Part shown: positions 7,190 to 18,324 of the stretch, piece after piece
Layout of the letters: every line of letters starts with the position of its first letter
Numbering within the stretch: position 1 is the first letter of the stretch
NCBI GenBank assembly: GCA_934178475.1
Contig: CAKPQH010000009.1
Span: 5,759-69,758, forward strand
Direction: 5' to 3'
Length of the DNA stretch: 64,000 nucleotides
From: an uncultured Clostridia bacterium
GTDB lineage: Bacteria > Bacillota > Clostridia > TANB77 > CAG-508
Translations under genes and position numbers: made by a program
Notes under the pieces: model-generated
Databases searched by the model: none
Told to the model about the DNA's origin: nothing
Seen by the model: only the letters and a program-made list of their open reading frames with translations

Positions 7190-9487
7190 TTATTTTACTG
7201 TAAGTATAACTCTAAAAGAAACATCCGAATAAGATTTATTTTGTTCTCCCTCAGAAGCACCTTCTAAAATATCTTCATATACAGAAAAAGTTCCACCTCT
7301 AATCCAAACTTTATCTTCTTCTTTTTGAACATACTCACTTCCTCCACCGGACATATCATATATTCCATAAACATTTTGAGTGGTACTAGCTTTTTGTCCT
7401 TCATTTGTCCAATACTCATAAAAATTCTTTGCATTTCCTAATGATATCTTTCCTGTATTTTCTGTCTTTATTATCTTCTCAAAAGATGTTTCTGTAGTAG
7501 AAGTATTCTCACTTCCTTCTGCTCCTATTCCTACCATTCCGGTTCTAGTAATTGCTACATTGTCTTTATTTCCTTCAAAATATGAATTATTATAAATCAT
7601 TGCATTCGAAGTAACTCCTTTAGACAATATTGCAACCGCTTCCCAATCAGAATCTTTAATTATATCTGACGAAATTTTCACACTATCAAAACCATATATA
7701 TTGTTATCAGTTGTTAAATTTTGAGAAATAGTATATGCTCCATTTTCTCCATTATAAACTATATTTTTAACACTATTAACATTTGGTTTTACATTTAAGT
7801 TTCCATTTGAATCATTACTACATTCAAATTTCGAAACCCAAATACCTTTAGCTTCGCCAAAATCTATTCCTTCTTTTGAATATGAAACATTATCATCTAT
7901 ATCATTAGAATACCTTATACCATCAACAGTTGTAATTTTGTTATTTTCATCTCTTGTTGCATTGTATGTAAATCTTGGTATCCATACAAACATTCCATTT
8001 ATATCACTCATTAATATCTCAGTTCCAATTTCAGCATTCTGGTAAAATTCTCTACTATATGTTCCATTTTGATTTACTGTTACGACATTTGCCCACATAT
8101 TTGAATCTTTATTATAATTATACCAAGAATTATCTAAATTGTCTTTATCTGCTTTTATCCAAGATAGTCTTTCTCTATTCCATGTAACAGGTATCATTTC
8201 TTCTGTTAATTCTGGTGAGTTTGCAGCTGCCTCTATTGGATTTACTTCGACATTATCATATTCAATAATCTTTCCATCTAATAATTCCACTTTCAAAGAA
8301 TAAGTTCCTTTTTCTCCTATTACTATTTTATTACTATCCCTACTTAAAATCCATTCATTTTCGTTCTTTTTCTTATACATGATTTTGTTAACATTAGGTT
8401 TCTCCACATCATTGCCTCTTATCTTTTGGCCTGTTCCTATTATTCCATAAAATCTATTGTTAACCACATCATATAATCCTACAACATCATCACTTTTTCT
8501 ATAACAAGGTTGCCCATAAAATATTGGTGTATCATTCTCTCCTATATAAACACTTCCAAAATTTCCACTGATAGCTTTAAATAATACTAAATTTGTATTT
8601 ACATTTCCTTTTACCTTTGATACTTCATCAACAATAGTTTTATTATTTGCTATATATGTTCCATCGTTTTTAATTACAATATCACCTTTCATATCAGATA
8701 GAGATATCTGTGAAGCATTACCAGAAGTAAAATATTTATAAAATCCCATATTAGTTGAAGTTGAATACGCAAGAGTAATTTTAGGGTCTCCATTTGAATT
8801 TGTAGATACAAACAATGCTCCCCCTGTTGAATCTGTGACATTTACATTTGAAAATTTAAAGTCATACCCAACTTTTGGAACTATATCTGTCTCGATGTAC
8901 TGTCCTATTGTTGTTCCTATATATTCAACTTGTTGATATTCATCTGGCAATTTTATTCCCACCTTAGCATCACTTATAGTTATCGTCGAATTTCCAATTC
9001 CATCTTTAACATCATATTTAAATCCATTATAATCAACATTAAAAACATCTTTAAAATCTTCTATTACATAATATGTAGTGTTATCATATGTATAACCACC
9101 ATCAATGATTACTCTTCTTTTCTTAAAATTAATCAAAAATCTTAAGTCTTGTTCTACATCTTTTATTCCAAAGATTTCCTCTACTTGTACATATGTATAA
9201 GACTTATAATCAGATTTATTTCCTATTTCAATATTTTTTTTCTCCACAACACTAAACGAATCATTGCTCTCAGCTACGTCTTCCCCTGTTATATCAATTC
9301 CGCTTTTTTCTTCATATAATTGATTTAACTTAAGTTGCATCGTTTGCATCTGTGAGCTTAATCTTTCAAATTTAGAACTTTCTACACTTAAATCTCCATA
9401 ATAAAATCCTGTAACAGCTAATATTAATAATATTATTATAGTAACTACTAAAGCAATTAATGTAATACCTTTATTATTTTTTATCAT
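7190..9487 (-). CDS. Prepilin-like secreted protein with FGE-like C-terminal domain
   Basis: About 765 residues from the preferred ATG at 9487, which has AAAGGA 6-7 bases upstream; an in-frame ATG at 9502 abuts the GH15 stop codon and lacks a site. The leader MIKNNKGITLIALVVTIIILLILA is a prepilin-type signal. A middle region contains the segment GLYDVVNNRFYGIIGTG, common in repeats of large Firmicute surface proteins, with lectin-like beta domains likely around it. The C-terminal 200 residues read FVWIPRFTY..., YGIYDMSGGGSEYV..., WIRGGTF... and SFRVILTVK, the pattern of sulfatase-modifying-factor/C-type-lectin folds. Unlike the other two FGE-like genes here, its end is AT-rich and does not look retroelement-diversified. 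It directly follows GH15. Confidence 0.7.
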   Translation of the reverse strand: MIKNNKGITLIALVVTIIILLILAVTGFYYGDLSVESSKFERLSSQMQTMQLKLNQLYEEKSGIDITGEDVAESNDSFSVVEKKNIEIGNKSDYKSYTYVQVEEIFGIKDVEQDLRFLINFKKRRVIIDGGYTYDNTTYYVIEDFKDVFNVDYNGFKYDVKDGIGNSTITISDAKVGIKLPDEYQQVEYIGTTIGQYIETDIVPKVGYDFKFSNVNVTDSTGGALFVSTNSNGDPKITLAYSTSTNMGFYKYFTSGNASQISLSDMKGDIVIKNDGTYIANNKTIVDEVSKVKGNVNTNLVLFKAISGNFGSVYIGENDTPIFYGQPCYRKSDDVVGLYDVVNNRFYGIIGTGQKIRGNDVEKPNVNKIMYKKKNENEWILSRDSNKIVIGEKGTYSLKVELLDGKIIEYDNVEVNPIEAAANSPELTEEMIPVTWNRERLSWIKADKDNLDNSWYNYNKDSNMWANVVTVNQNGTYSREFYQNAEIGTEILMSDINGMFVWIPRFTYNATRDENNKITTVDGIRYSNDIDDNVSYSKEGIDFGEAKGIWVSKFECSNDSNGNLNVKPNVNSVKNIVYNGENGAYTISQNLTTDNNIYGFDSVKISSDIIKDSDWEAVAILSKGVTSNAMIYNNSYFEGNKDNVAITRTGMVGIGAEGSENTSTTETSFEKIIKTENTGKISLGNAKNFYEYWTNEGQKASTTQNVYGIYDMSGGGSEYVQKEEDKVWIRGGTFSVYEDILEGASEGEQNKSYSDVSFRVILTVK

Positions 9488-9502
9488 AACTTGTCCTTTC
9501 AT

Positions 9503-11404
9503 CTATTTTTTTAGCATTTTTTCTAACACATTAATAAACATAGCATGACTCCATCCAAGACCTATTACCCAATTTGCTTTCAATGTTGAATTATCAACTT
9601 GCTCTCCAAGTAAATTATGTGGTCCAACTGTTTTTATAACAAAGTCAAAAGTCTCTTTTGCTTTTCTATTTTCACCTTTTTCAAGATAATATAAAGTCAT
9701 CCAAAGATTTGCAATTGGCCATGGATTACCATTCATATAGTTATCTCCTTCAAATCTTTGATATCCCCCTGTATATGTACGAATTGTCATATTCATTCTA
9801 TCAATAGTATTTATCATTTTCTTTTCCCTTGGAGTAAAAACTTTAAATGGTACTACTGCTCCCAAAATACTTATATCCATTTTTTTATCTTTATCATTTC
9901 TTACATAACATTTTTTCTCTTCATCATAAAAATTATTATTAATGTATTTTTTAACTTCAGTTCTCAATTTTTCAAGTTCTAACTTTGATTTATTTACTTT
10001 TTCTTCTTTTAGTCTATTTCCTCCTTCAAAGTCAGAAATATTCTTTCCTAGATTATCATATATCTTTATCATTGATTCAAAAGCAGAGTATATAGCTGCA
10101 AATGAATATAAGCTTTCAGCCTCACACATCTCCCATAAATCATAGCTTATATGATATTTATTTGTCTTATCAAAAATATCTTTTACATATCTCTTTAAAA
10201 AGTCAGTCGCTTTTTCACACATTTGAAGTGTTGCTTTTAAAAACTTTTCATCTTTTGTATATAAATAATGTTCATATACTCCTGCAACTACTGATGCTGT
10301 TTCATCTATTTGATATCCCCAACAAGGAGCTAGTCTTCCATCTGTAAAAAATCTTTGCTCCCACATACCATTTTTACTTTGAGTTTTTTTACAAAATACT
10401 TTATAAAATCTTTCTGCTTCTTCTTTCATTCCTAAAATATCAAAAGCTTTTACTATAAATGAAGCATCTCTTGTCCAACAATAAGCATATCTTCCACACT
10501 TAGTAAAATCTTCATCTATTTCAGGTGATGCAATAATTCCCCCTGTTTCATAATTTGTAAGTAAAGGAAATAATAATATACTTCTATAATATATATCTTG
10601 CATCTTCTCTTCATAACTATTTTTAGGTTCTCCTAAATCTAGTTTATCATGTTCTTTTACATATTTTCTCCAATAATTTTTTGTTTTAACATATTCAGAC
10701 TGAAAATCTATTTTTCTAATTCTTTCAATTTCTTTTTCTATGTCTGACATATTTTCAGGTTGTTCTTGTAATAAAACACATATATCAATTGTTTTCTTCT
10801 CTCCTGATTTTAATATTCCTAAATCATATCTTATACTTGATTCATTATTCATTCCAATGTAATCTTTATCTGATATAACACCTGTATAAACATTATTTTT
10901 ACTATGATGAATTTGATGACTATCAATTTTTTCACTTTTAGCAAATGTTGATACCATAAAATCATGTGCATATTGAATCATTCCATTATCAATTACTTTA
11001 CAACTAACAAAATTATTTTTATCAGAAAGAAGTCCTTCATGTATTAAAAACTTTATATCTAAATCTATAGCATTTTCATTTATAAGCGTATATCTTTTTA
11101 CTAATACATTTTCTTTCATTGGAACAAAATCTGTTTGTAATAGTTTTACTTCAAAATAAGTATTTGTTATTTCTGTATTTAATATATTTGTATTTACATC
11201 ATAAAACTGTTTATATACATTATTTATATCATCATGTAAGTATATTAAATTTGAGTCATTTATTTTTAATCCTACATTAAAAAATTCTATATATTGTCTA
11301 TTATCTTTTGCAGGATAATACATCCTTTGTAACTCTCCTTTAGTTGTATAAGTTGCTAATATCTTTTTGTTACCTATTATTGCTTCATTTAAGTACTTTT
11401 CCAT
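9503..11404 (-). CDS. Glycoside hydrolase family 15 (glucoamylase-like)
   Basis: 633 residues with the GH15 pattern: an N-terminal beta-sandwich (about 1-260), then an (alpha/alpha)6 barrel opening with CGRYAYCWTRDASFIVKAF. The barrel carries WEQRFFTDGR, SYDLWEMCEAESLYS (general-acid Glu region), a GGYQRFEGD motif and, near the C-terminus, NLLGEQVD (general-base Glu region). It releases glucose from alpha-1,4/1,6-glucans, or trehalose in some members. There is no signal peptide, so it acts on internal polymer such as glycogen. The ATG at 11404 has GGAGAGAA upstream. It sits between the beta-CASP nuclease gene and a prepilin-like gene with no gap to the latter. Confidence 0.9.
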   Translation of the reverse strand: MEKYLNEAIIGNKKILATYTTKGELQRMYYPAKDNRQYIEFFNVGLKINDSNLIYLHDDINNVYKQFYDVNTNILNTEITNTYFEVKLLQTDFVPMKENVLVKRYTLINENAIDLDIKFLIHEGLLSDKNNFVSCKVIDNGMIQYAHDFMVSTFAKSEKIDSHQIHHSKNNVYTGVISDKDYIGMNNESSIRYDLGILKSGEKKTIDICVLLQEQPENMSDIEKEIERIRKIDFQSEYVKTKNYWRKYVKEHDKLDLGEPKNSYEEKMQDIYYRSILLFPLLTNYETGGIIASPEIDEDFTKCGRYAYCWTRDASFIVKAFDILGMKEEAERFYKVFCKKTQSKNGMWEQRFFTDGRLAPCWGYQIDETASVVAGVYEHYLYTKDEKFLKATLQMCEKATDFLKRYVKDIFDKTNKYHISYDLWEMCEAESLYSFAAIYSAFESMIKIYDNLGKNISDFEGGNRLKEEKVNKSKLELEKLRTEVKKYINNNFYDEEKKCYVRNDKDKKMDISILGAVVPFKVFTPREKKMINTIDRMNMTIRTYTGGYQRFEGDNYMNGNPWPIANLWMTLYYLEKGENRKAKETFDFVIKTVGPHNLLGEQVDNSTLKANWVIGLGWSHAMFINVLEKMLKK

Positions 11405-11432
11405 TTTATTTTTTCTCTCCTTCTAGTTTATA

Positions 11433-13079
11433 CTAACCTTCAATAATCCTTAGTATATTTGCTTCTAAATCTTTCATTTTTTCATTTATTCTGAATATAT
11501 CTTCATCTTTCAATTTTTTATTACTTATATCCTCTTTTACAGAATCTTTCATATCATCTATTTCGTCTTGTAATTTATTTAATCTCTCTAAAACTTCATT
11601 TCTCATTGTAAAATATTTTGGTGTAGCAACCTTTCCTGTCATAACAACTTGATCTTTTAATTCATATGATTCACCATAGCTAGGTACAATAACAGGAATG
11701 CCTGTTTCTTCTTCTATTTTTTCTTTTAAAACAAATTCAGATTCTTCTTCTCCATGCACTAAAAATACATTTTTAGGTTTTTGGTCTTTAAATGAATATA
11801 CAAAGTTAAGTAACCATTCTTGATCTGCATGACCTGAATATCCTTCTATATATTCTATTCTAGCATTTACTGCAATTTCTTCCCCAAATATTTTAACTTT
11901 CTTAGCTCCATGTACTATGCTATATCCTAAAGTTCCAGGGGCTTGATATCCAACAAATAGTATTGTATTTTTAGGATTCCATAAATTATGTTTTAAATGA
12001 TGTTTTATTCTACCAACTTCACACATACCACTTGCAGATATTATAATTGATGGTATTGTATTTTCGTTTAATGCTTTAGATTCATCAGCTGTTTCTGTAA
12101 ATTTAAGGCCTGGAAATTCTAATGGATTATCTCCTTGACAAATTGCATGTTTAGTTTCTTCATCAAATAATTCCATATTTTCTCTAAACACTTCTGTTGC
12201 TGAAATAGCAAGTGGACTATCTACATAAACAGGTGCTTTCATAAGCGTTTTATATTGTTTCATAAATTCTTCATCATTTCTTGTTTCTTTTATCTTATTT
12301 ATTTCATATAATATTTCTTGTGTTCTACCAACGGCGAATGAAGGTATAACAACATTTCCACCATTATCTAATGTTTCTGAAACTATTTTTAAGAATAATT
12401 CTGCTTTTTGATCATTTCTAATATGAAGTCTACTTCCATATGTTGATTCCATAATAACATAATCTGCTGACTCTATCATTGTTGGTTCATTAAGTAAAGG
12501 CATATCATTATTTCCAATATCTCCTGAAAATACAATCTTTTCTTCTTTCTTTCCTTCTTTTGCCCAAACTTCTATAATACTTGAACCTAACATATGTCCT
12601 GCATCATTAAATCTTACATGAATTTCCGGAGAAACTTCTATTATTTCATCATATTGTATAGGTACAAATATTTCCAAACATCTTGCGGCATCTTCTGCTG
12701 TATATAATGGTGGTAAAGGTTTTTCACCTTTTCTTTCTCTTTTTCTATTTTGCCATTCAACTTCCATTTCTTGTATATGCCCACTATCTGGAAGCATTAT
12801 GCTACATAAATCACATGTTGCCTTATGTGCATATACTGGATTTCTAAATCCTTCATTATATAATTTTGGTATTCTTCCTGAATGGTCAATATGTGCATGT
12901 GTTAATAACATGAAATCAATTTCAGCTGGATTATAAGCAAAAGGTTCTTCATTTTCATATTCTTCTTCAGCTTTTCCTTGATACATTCCACAATCCACTA
13001 AAAATTTTTTTCCTGCAGCTTCTACTAAAAAATTTGAACCTGTAACAGTTCTAGCCGCTCCTAAAAAAGTAATTTTCAT
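11433..13079 (-). CDS. Metallo-beta-lactamase/beta-CASP ribonuclease-type protein
   Basis: 548 residues. MKITFLGAARTVTGSNFLVE starts the MBL domain; the zinc motif THAHIDHSGRIP (HxHxDH) is at about residue 60. The beta-CASP insert follows, ending in SASGMCEVGRIKHHLK, and the RMMBL motif includes YSGHADQEWLL and FLVHGEEE. This places it with YSH1/TTHA0252-like RNA-processing nucleases rather than RNase J, which has a different C-terminal domain. A Lys/Glu-rich helix forms the last 50 residues. It is cytoplasmic and probably takes part in RNA decay or 3' processing. It lies 18 bases after the unknown 524-residue gene, in the same leftward string. Confidence 0.9.
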   Translation of the reverse strand: MKITFLGAARTVTGSNFLVEAAGKKFLVDCGMYQGKAEEEYENEEPFAYNPAEIDFMLLTHAHIDHSGRIPKLYNEGFRNPVYAHKATCDLCSIMLPDSGHIQEMEVEWQNRKRERKGEKPLPPLYTAEDAARCLEIFVPIQYDEIIEVSPEIHVRFNDAGHMLGSSIIEVWAKEGKKEEKIVFSGDIGNNDMPLLNEPTMIESADYVIMESTYGSRLHIRNDQKAELFLKIVSETLDNGGNVVIPSFAVGRTQEILYEINKIKETRNDEEFMKQYKTLMKAPVYVDSPLAISATEVFRENMELFDEETKHAICQGDNPLEFPGLKFTETADESKALNENTIPSIIISASGMCEVGRIKHHLKHNLWNPKNTILFVGYQAPGTLGYSIVHGAKKVKIFGEEIAVNARIEYIEGYSGHADQEWLLNFVYSFKDQKPKNVFLVHGEEESEFVLKEKIEEETGIPVIVPSYGESYELKDQVVMTGKVATPKYFTMRNEVLERLNKLQDEIDDMKDSVKEDISNKKLKDEDIFRINEKMKDLEANILRIIEG

Positions 13080-13097
13080 ATTTTATCCTTCTTTCTC

Positions 13098-14672
13098 TTA
13101 TATAAATAATTTTATCTTTTTATTTAATCTTACATTTAAATCCTTCTTTTTAAGATTTCTCTCTATTTTAATTCTTTCATCATTTGTCTTTTCATCTAAA
13201 AATTGAAGAAATAAATTTTCTTTTTCCTTTTGTATTTTAAAATTAATATCTTCTAATGATATAATTCTTAATTCAAAAATATTTTTTAGAATATAATAAT
13301 TAATATTTCTATCTTTAGATACTTCCGTTAATACTTTCATTTCTATTGCTTTATTAATAATTTTTCTTTCTATATGTTCAAAATCATTTAACAGCTCTTT
13401 ATTTGTTCCTATACTGTTTCCATCTTGAAATGGAATCAATTTATAATATCTTAATTCATATAATATTTCTACTATTTCCTCTTTATCATTTGCATTATCA
13501 ATCTTTTTCTCAAATGCTTCCATTATTTCTTTTTGGAATATAATGATTTCACTATAAATTCTTGTTTCTCTATCTGATTCATTTAACAATTCATAACGTT
13601 TTAGCTCGTTTTCTATTTTTCTACATTTTTCAATATATTTCTCAGGTTTAATAGATATATTATTTTCATCTATATTTTTAAGTAATTCTTCTCTTTCAGC
13701 TTTCAACATTTGCGTTAAAATCCTTAAACTAAAAATCTTTTTTTCCAAAGGAAGATTACTATTTTGTCTTTCATATTCATCTTTAAGTAATGCTTTATTA
13801 TTAATAATAGAATCTATTTTTCGAATTCTTCTGTTTTTTTTCTTATTATCTTCTATTACAAAATTTACATACTCTTCTTTATTTTTTATTCTACTATATT
13901 CTTCTTCTAACTCTTCCTTTCTTTTTTTAAATTTATTTAATCCTTCTTTGTCTACTTGCAAATCAATTAATACTGCTATCTCAAATAATTTTTCTAAAAG
14001 TTGATTTGTTAAATCAATTCCATATAATTCATTTAATATATCTCCAAATATTTGTAAATAGTTCAAATCAATATTATTATCATTTGTCCATTTTTCAAAC
14101 ATACTATTATCTACTAAAAATAACAAATCTTGGTATATTAAATTATAATATTTATTCTCAATATCCTTACTGACTATATTCCATGAAAATCCATTAAAAT
14201 CCCTTAATGGTTCTATAACATTAATATTATTACCAACATTTAACAAGTCTGTTAATGTTTTATTTAATAATTCATTTTTACTTCTTATTATATCTTCTTT
14301 TTTATCCATTTTAGCTAAAGCATATAATACTTTTCTTTCAATTGGATATGCAAGAATGACTTTTTCTTCTTTATCTATCTTGAAACTCTTTCCTTCTAAT
14401 AATGTTTCTTTTTCAGAATTTGGAGATATCAATTCTATTTTTTTACACTCTTGAATTAAACTTATCAATTTATTTATATACTCTTCTTTTGATAACACAT
14501 TCTTTTTAATTTTAGAATAATCTTTATATGATATTTCAATTTTATATAACATATCAAGAAGAAGACTTTTCGTTTTTTCGTCAAAATCTTTTTCAGACAA
14601 AACTTCTTCTAATTTGTTATTATAATCTTTTTGAATTATTTTTCCTAAAAGTTTATCTTTTCCCTTTTTCAA
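13098..14672 (-). CDS. Hypothetical coiled-coil protein
   Basis: 524 residues, starting at TTG 14672 with GGAGAAG upstream. I do not recognise a family. It is highly charged and almost wholly helical in composition, with coiled-coil-like heptads around residues 240-350 (long Lys/Glu runs such as KKRKEELEEEYSRIKNKEE). It has no signal peptide, membrane segment or visible enzymatic motif, and no Cys cluster. It lies between an APH-like kinase and the beta-CASP nuclease at 27- and 18-base gaps, so it is probably co-transcribed with them; a structural or adaptor role is only a guess. Confidence 0.75.
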   Translation of the reverse strand: MKKGKDKLLGKIIQKDYNNKLEEVLSEKDFDEKTKSLLLDMLYKIEISYKDYSKIKKNVLSKEEYINKLISLIQECKKIELISPNSEKETLLEGKSFKIDKEEKVILAYPIERKVLYALAKMDKKEDIIRSKNELLNKTLTDLLNVGNNINVIEPLRDFNGFSWNIVSKDIENKYYNLIYQDLLFLVDNSMFEKWTNDNNIDLNYLQIFGDILNELYGIDLTNQLLEKLFEIAVLIDLQVDKEGLNKFKKRKEELEEEYSRIKNKEEYVNFVIEDNKKKNRRIRKIDSIINNKALLKDEYERQNSNLPLEKKIFSLRILTQMLKAEREELLKNIDENNISIKPEKYIEKCRKIENELKRYELLNESDRETRIYSEIIIFQKEIMEAFEKKIDNANDKEEIVEILYELRYYKLIPFQDGNSIGTNKELLNDFEHIERKIINKAIEMKVLTEVSKDRNINYYILKNIFELRIISLEDINFKIQKEKENLFLQFLDEKTNDERIKIERNLKKKDLNVRLNKKIKLFI

Positions 14673-14699
14673 AATCTTCTCCTTCTTTCAAAATTATTC

Positions 14700-15842
14700 T
14701 TATATTCCATATTTTTTTACTATCTCTATCAGTTTTTCCTCATTTTGTTCAATTTGCTTTAAAATCTCTATTTGTACTTTAGCTCTATATAAATTATGAT
14801 CTTCTATATCCTTGTTTACATTAAAATATATATCCCCATTTAAGTAATCTGCCATAAATCTTAATGCATTTTCATATGTCATCATCCATGCTCCAAGTAA
14901 TAAAGTATTTCGTTCCTCTTTAGTTACAACGTATTTCATACCCTCTAAAAATCCTTTTGTAAATGCTTCAAATCTATCTAAATTAACAATTACTTTAGAT
15001 AAATCTTGTTCATCTTCCTCAGCAAGCGAAATACTTGTCCTTACGCCTTCACCGAAATCATATGCTAAAGCTCCTGGCATTACCGTATCTAAATCAATTA
15101 AACATACTGACTTATTTGTATTTTTATCAAATAAAATATTACTCAATTTTGCGTCATTATGAGTCACCCTATATGGTATTTTTCCACTTTCTAACATATT
15201 TATTATTATATATGTTTTTTCTGTTCTTTTTCCATCTAATAAAAAGTCTATACTTTCTTTTGCTCTACTGAATCTTTCATGTCTTTTTTGTTTATTTTCT
15301 TCATTACTTAAAGCTTCTATCAATTGGTTTAATCTATTTGGTGTATGATGAAATTTTGGTATTATTTCATTTAAATTACTTGTATCAAAACCATCTAAAT
15401 ACTTTTGAAATTTTCCGATTGCTTTACCTGATTCATACAAAATATTTAAATCATCAGTTGTTAAAAATGTTTTCGTATTTTGTATAAATTTTTCCATTCT
15501 CCAATTTTCATCACAAATTGAATACATATTATTATCAATTGTATCCATCATCATTAATGTAATTCTATCTAAATCTTCTTCATTTTCGTTTGCTTTTTTT
15601 CTAATATATTCTGTTATATTTTTTATATTTAACATCAATTCTTCTAACTTTGGAAATATATCTGTATTAACATATTGTAAAATATATTCTTTGTTTTCTC
15701 CAAAATCATCATATATTATTTTGTACGTTTTATTTATATGTCCACTTTCTAAAATCTCAACATCAATAGGATTACCTTGGACTCTAAATTTTTTTGCCTT
15801 TTCAAGCAAATAATTTTTATCATTAAACTCTTCTTTTAACAT
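14700..15842 (-). CDS. APH/choline-kinase family phosphotransferase
   Basis: 380 residues from ATG 15842, which overlaps the ftsK stop as TAATG and has GGAAGAAG upstream; an upstream in-frame extension into ftsK is not needed. The fold is the aminoglycoside phosphotransferase type: YRVTHNDAKLSNILFD (catalytic loop, HND) and CLIDLDTVMPGALAYDFGE (metal-binding D). The combination with EGVRTSIS and the N-terminal GHINKTYKI resembles N-acetylhexosamine kinase (NahK)-like proteins, which phosphorylate GlcNAc/GalNAc at C1. The substrate cannot be fixed from sequence, and other sugar or amino-alcohol substrates are possible. It is translationally coupled to ftsK. Confidence 0.85.
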   Translation of the reverse strand: MLKEEFNDKNYLLEKAKKFRVQGNPIDVEILESGHINKTYKIIYDDFGENKEYILQYVNTDIFPKLEELMLNIKNITEYIRKKANENEEDLDRITLMMMDTIDNNMYSICDENWRMEKFIQNTKTFLTTDDLNILYESGKAIGKFQKYLDGFDTSNLNEIIPKFHHTPNRLNQLIEALSNEENKQKRHERFSRAKESIDFLLDGKRTEKTYIIINMLESGKIPYRVTHNDAKLSNILFDKNTNKSVCLIDLDTVMPGALAYDFGEGVRTSISLAEEDEQDLSKVIVNLDRFEAFTKGFLEGMKYVVTKEERNTLLLGAWMMTYENALRFMADYLNGDIYFNVNKDIEDHNLYRAKVQIEILKQIEQNEEKLIEIVKKYGI

Positions 15843-18235
15843 TATTCTTCTTCCATCATTTTCTTTCCTTGATTCAATTCTGCAAGTTTTTCTATTGTCC
15901 ATAAAACTTCTCTTGGTTTACTTCCTTGAAAACCTGATATAACTCCTCTTGCTTCCATTTGATCAATTATTCTTCCTGCTCTTGAATATCCAACCTTAAA
16001 TTTTCTTTGTATAAATGATGTTGATGCTTGTCCTGTCTCAACAACAACATTTATAGCTTCATCTAAAAATGGATCTGTATCATCATCTTCATCATCACTA
16101 ATATCTTTTTTATTGTCTCCTTTTGTTTCTTTTTCAATTGAATCTAAAATCTTAGTATCATATGTTGCAACTCCATTTGATTTTATAAACTCAACTATAC
16201 TTTCTACCTCATCATCTGAAACAAATGCTCCTTGTACTCTTGTAGGTTTAGGTGCTCCTGATGGAAAGAAAAGCATATCTCCTTTTCCCAATAATTTTTC
16301 TGCTCCTACTTGGTCAAGTATTGTTCTAGAATCTATTTGTGATGATACTGCAAAAGCTATCCTTGAAGGTACATTTGCTTTAATTAATCCTGTTATTACA
16401 TCTACTGATGGTCTTTGAGTTGCAATTACTAAGTGCATTCCAGCAGCTCTTGCCTTTTGAGCAAGTCTACATATTGACTCCTCTACTTCTTTTGCTGCAA
16501 CCATCATTAAGTCTGCTAACTCGTCTATTATTATTACAATTTGTGGTAATTTTCCTCCATCAACATCATTTTCAACTGCTTTGTTATATCCTTTTAAATC
16601 TCTTACTCCTTTTTTAGCAAATAAAGAATATCTATTATCCATTTCTTGCACTGCCCATGCTAAAGCACCTGCAGCTTTTTTTGGATCTGTTACAACTGGT
16701 ATCAATAAATGTGGTATTTCATTATAAACTGAAAGTTCAACTACCTTTGGATCTACCATTATCATTTTAACTTCACTTGGTTTTGCATGATAAATTATAC
16801 TTGTTATTATTGTATTTATACATACACTCTTACCTGAACCTGTTGATCCAGCGATAAGAACATGTGGCATTTTTGCAATATTTGCTATAACAGCATTTCC
16901 AGCTATATCTTTTCCTAATGCTACACTAAGTTTTGATTCTTCTCTTTGGAAATTTTCATCTTCTATTACTTCTCTTAATGGAACCATTTGTTTTTCTTTA
17001 TTTGGAACTTCTATTCCTACTGCTTGTTTTCCAGGGATAGGTGCTTCAATTCTTATTGTTTCAGCTGCTAAATTCAAAGCAATATCATCTGCCAAATTAG
17101 CAATTTTACTTACTCTAACTCCCTCAGCAGGTTTTAATTCATATCTTGTAATAGCTGGTCCTACTGAAACATTTTCAACCTTTGCTGATACCCCAAAACT
17201 ATGTAAAGTTCTTTGAAGTCTTGCTGCAGTTTCTGCTAAAGGTTTAGTTCCGCCTTTCAAAGCTTTCTTATCTGGTTTACTCAAAAGCTTTATTGGAGGG
17301 AATTCATAATTATCTTCTTCAACAGTTAATGTATGTTCCAATTGCAATACTTGTTTAGTTTTATCCTCTTTTTTCTCTTCTTCTTGCTTAAATAACATTG
17401 TATCTTCTGATACATTTTCCTTTGAATTACCTATAGAGTTAGCCATACTTGATATAATTGACATTTTAGATTTCTTTTCTGGTCTACTATTATCTTTTAA
17501 CATTCCTCCATTTAAATTAATTTTTATTTGTTCTTCTAGCTCTTGTTTCTCATCATTATTACTTTTTTGTATAGCAGCTTCTCTACGAGCCTTTCTTTTT
17601 TCCATCATTTCAGCTCTTTGTGCTTTTAATTCTTCTCTGCTTTCTCTTCTTGCTTCATCTCTTTCTTCTTTTCTTTCTAATGCTCTTTCCAATAATTCAC
17701 TTATTATTTCCGAAACATTAATTCCAAAAACAAATACAAATAACATTATTGCTACTCCAATACTAAGAGCAACTGCACCTGCTTTACCCAATAATTTTAC
17801 AAGAGGCACAGCAGCCAATGTTCCTATTGCTCCTCCTCCTACATTTGCTCCACCTAATGTATACGCTTTTTTCATTATTTGTGATAAATCTTCATTTATA
17901 TCAATTGTTCCTTTTGATATTTCATACACACTCATAATAATTGCAATACTTATAAGTAATATTGCATATTGTACTAATTTTTGAGTAATATATTCATTTT
18001 CATTCATACATGCTAATTTTATAGCTATTGCAAAAACTCCTATTGGTAGAACATATCTTAAAATTCCTACCATTCCTCCAAAAATTTCATTTAATGTTCC
18101 ACCAAGACTACCAGAATTAGTATATAATAATATTGCTAAAAGTGCGCTAAACACTATAGTTCCTACTATACCTACATTCATATTTGCTGCTTGTTTAGAC
18201 TTTTTCGTGTTATATTTTCTCTTTCTTTTTGCCAT
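15842..18235 (-). CDS. ftsK: FtsK/SpoIIIE DNA translocase
   Basis: 797 residues. The N-terminal membrane domain (about residues 22-185) has four or so hydrophobic segments. A charged Arg/Glu/Lys linker (about 190-330) follows, then the RecA-like motor with Walker [10 protein letters not shown] (about residue 462) and Walker [13 protein letters not shown]. The C-terminal gamma winged helix ([16 protein letters not shown]) reads KOPS/SRS sequences. It pumps DNA through the division or sporulation septum; in a spore former this type normally fills the SpoIIIE role. It is first in a leftward string continuing into the APH-like kinase. Confidence 0.96.
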   Translation of the reverse strand: MAKRKRKYNTKKSKQAANMNVGIVGTIVFSALLAILLYTNSGSLGGTLNEIFGGMVGILRYVLPIGVFAIAIKLACMNENEYITQKLVQYAILLISIAIIMSVYEISKGTIDINEDLSQIMKKAYTLGGANVGGGAIGTLAAVPLVKLLGKAGAVALSIGVAIMLFVFVFGINVSEIISELLERALERKEERDEARRESREELKAQRAEMMEKRKARREAAIQKSNNDEKQELEEQIKINLNGGMLKDNSRPEKKSKMSIISSMANSIGNSKENVSEDTMLFKQEEEKKEDKTKQVLQLEHTLTVEEDNYEFPPIKLLSKPDKKALKGGTKPLAETAARLQRTLHSFGVSAKVENVSVGPAITRYELKPAEGVRVSKIANLADDIALNLAAETIRIEAPIPGKQAVGIEVPNKEKQMVPLREVIEDENFQREESKLSVALGKDIAGNAVIANIAKMPHVLIAGSTGSGKSVCINTIITSIIYHAKPSEVKMIMVDPKVVELSVYNEIPHLLIPVVTDPKKAAGALAWAVQEMDNRYSLFAKKGVRDLKGYNKAVENDVDGGKLPQIVIIIDELADLMMVAAKEVEESICRLAQKARAAGMHLVIATQRPSVDVITGLIKANVPSRIAFAVSSQIDSRTILDQVGAEKLLGKGDMLFFPSGAPKPTRVQGAFVSDDEVESIVEFIKSNGVATYDTKILDSIEKETKGDNKKDISDDEDDDTDPFLDEAINVVVETGQASTSFIQRKFKVGYSRAGRIIDQMEARGVISGFQGSKPREVLWTIEKLAELNQGKKMMEEE

Positions 18236-18324
18236 ACATTAACACTCCTTTTGTATATTTATTTTTATATCTTATTTTCATTAATATTAAACCTATTTTT
18301 CCAGTTCATATTGTATCAAAACAA

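Noticed and set aside
7190..7400. Third DGR variable region at the end of the 765-residue prepilin-like gene
   Set aside because: The domain is FGE-like but its 3' DNA is as AT-rich as the rest and lacks the NNC codon pattern.
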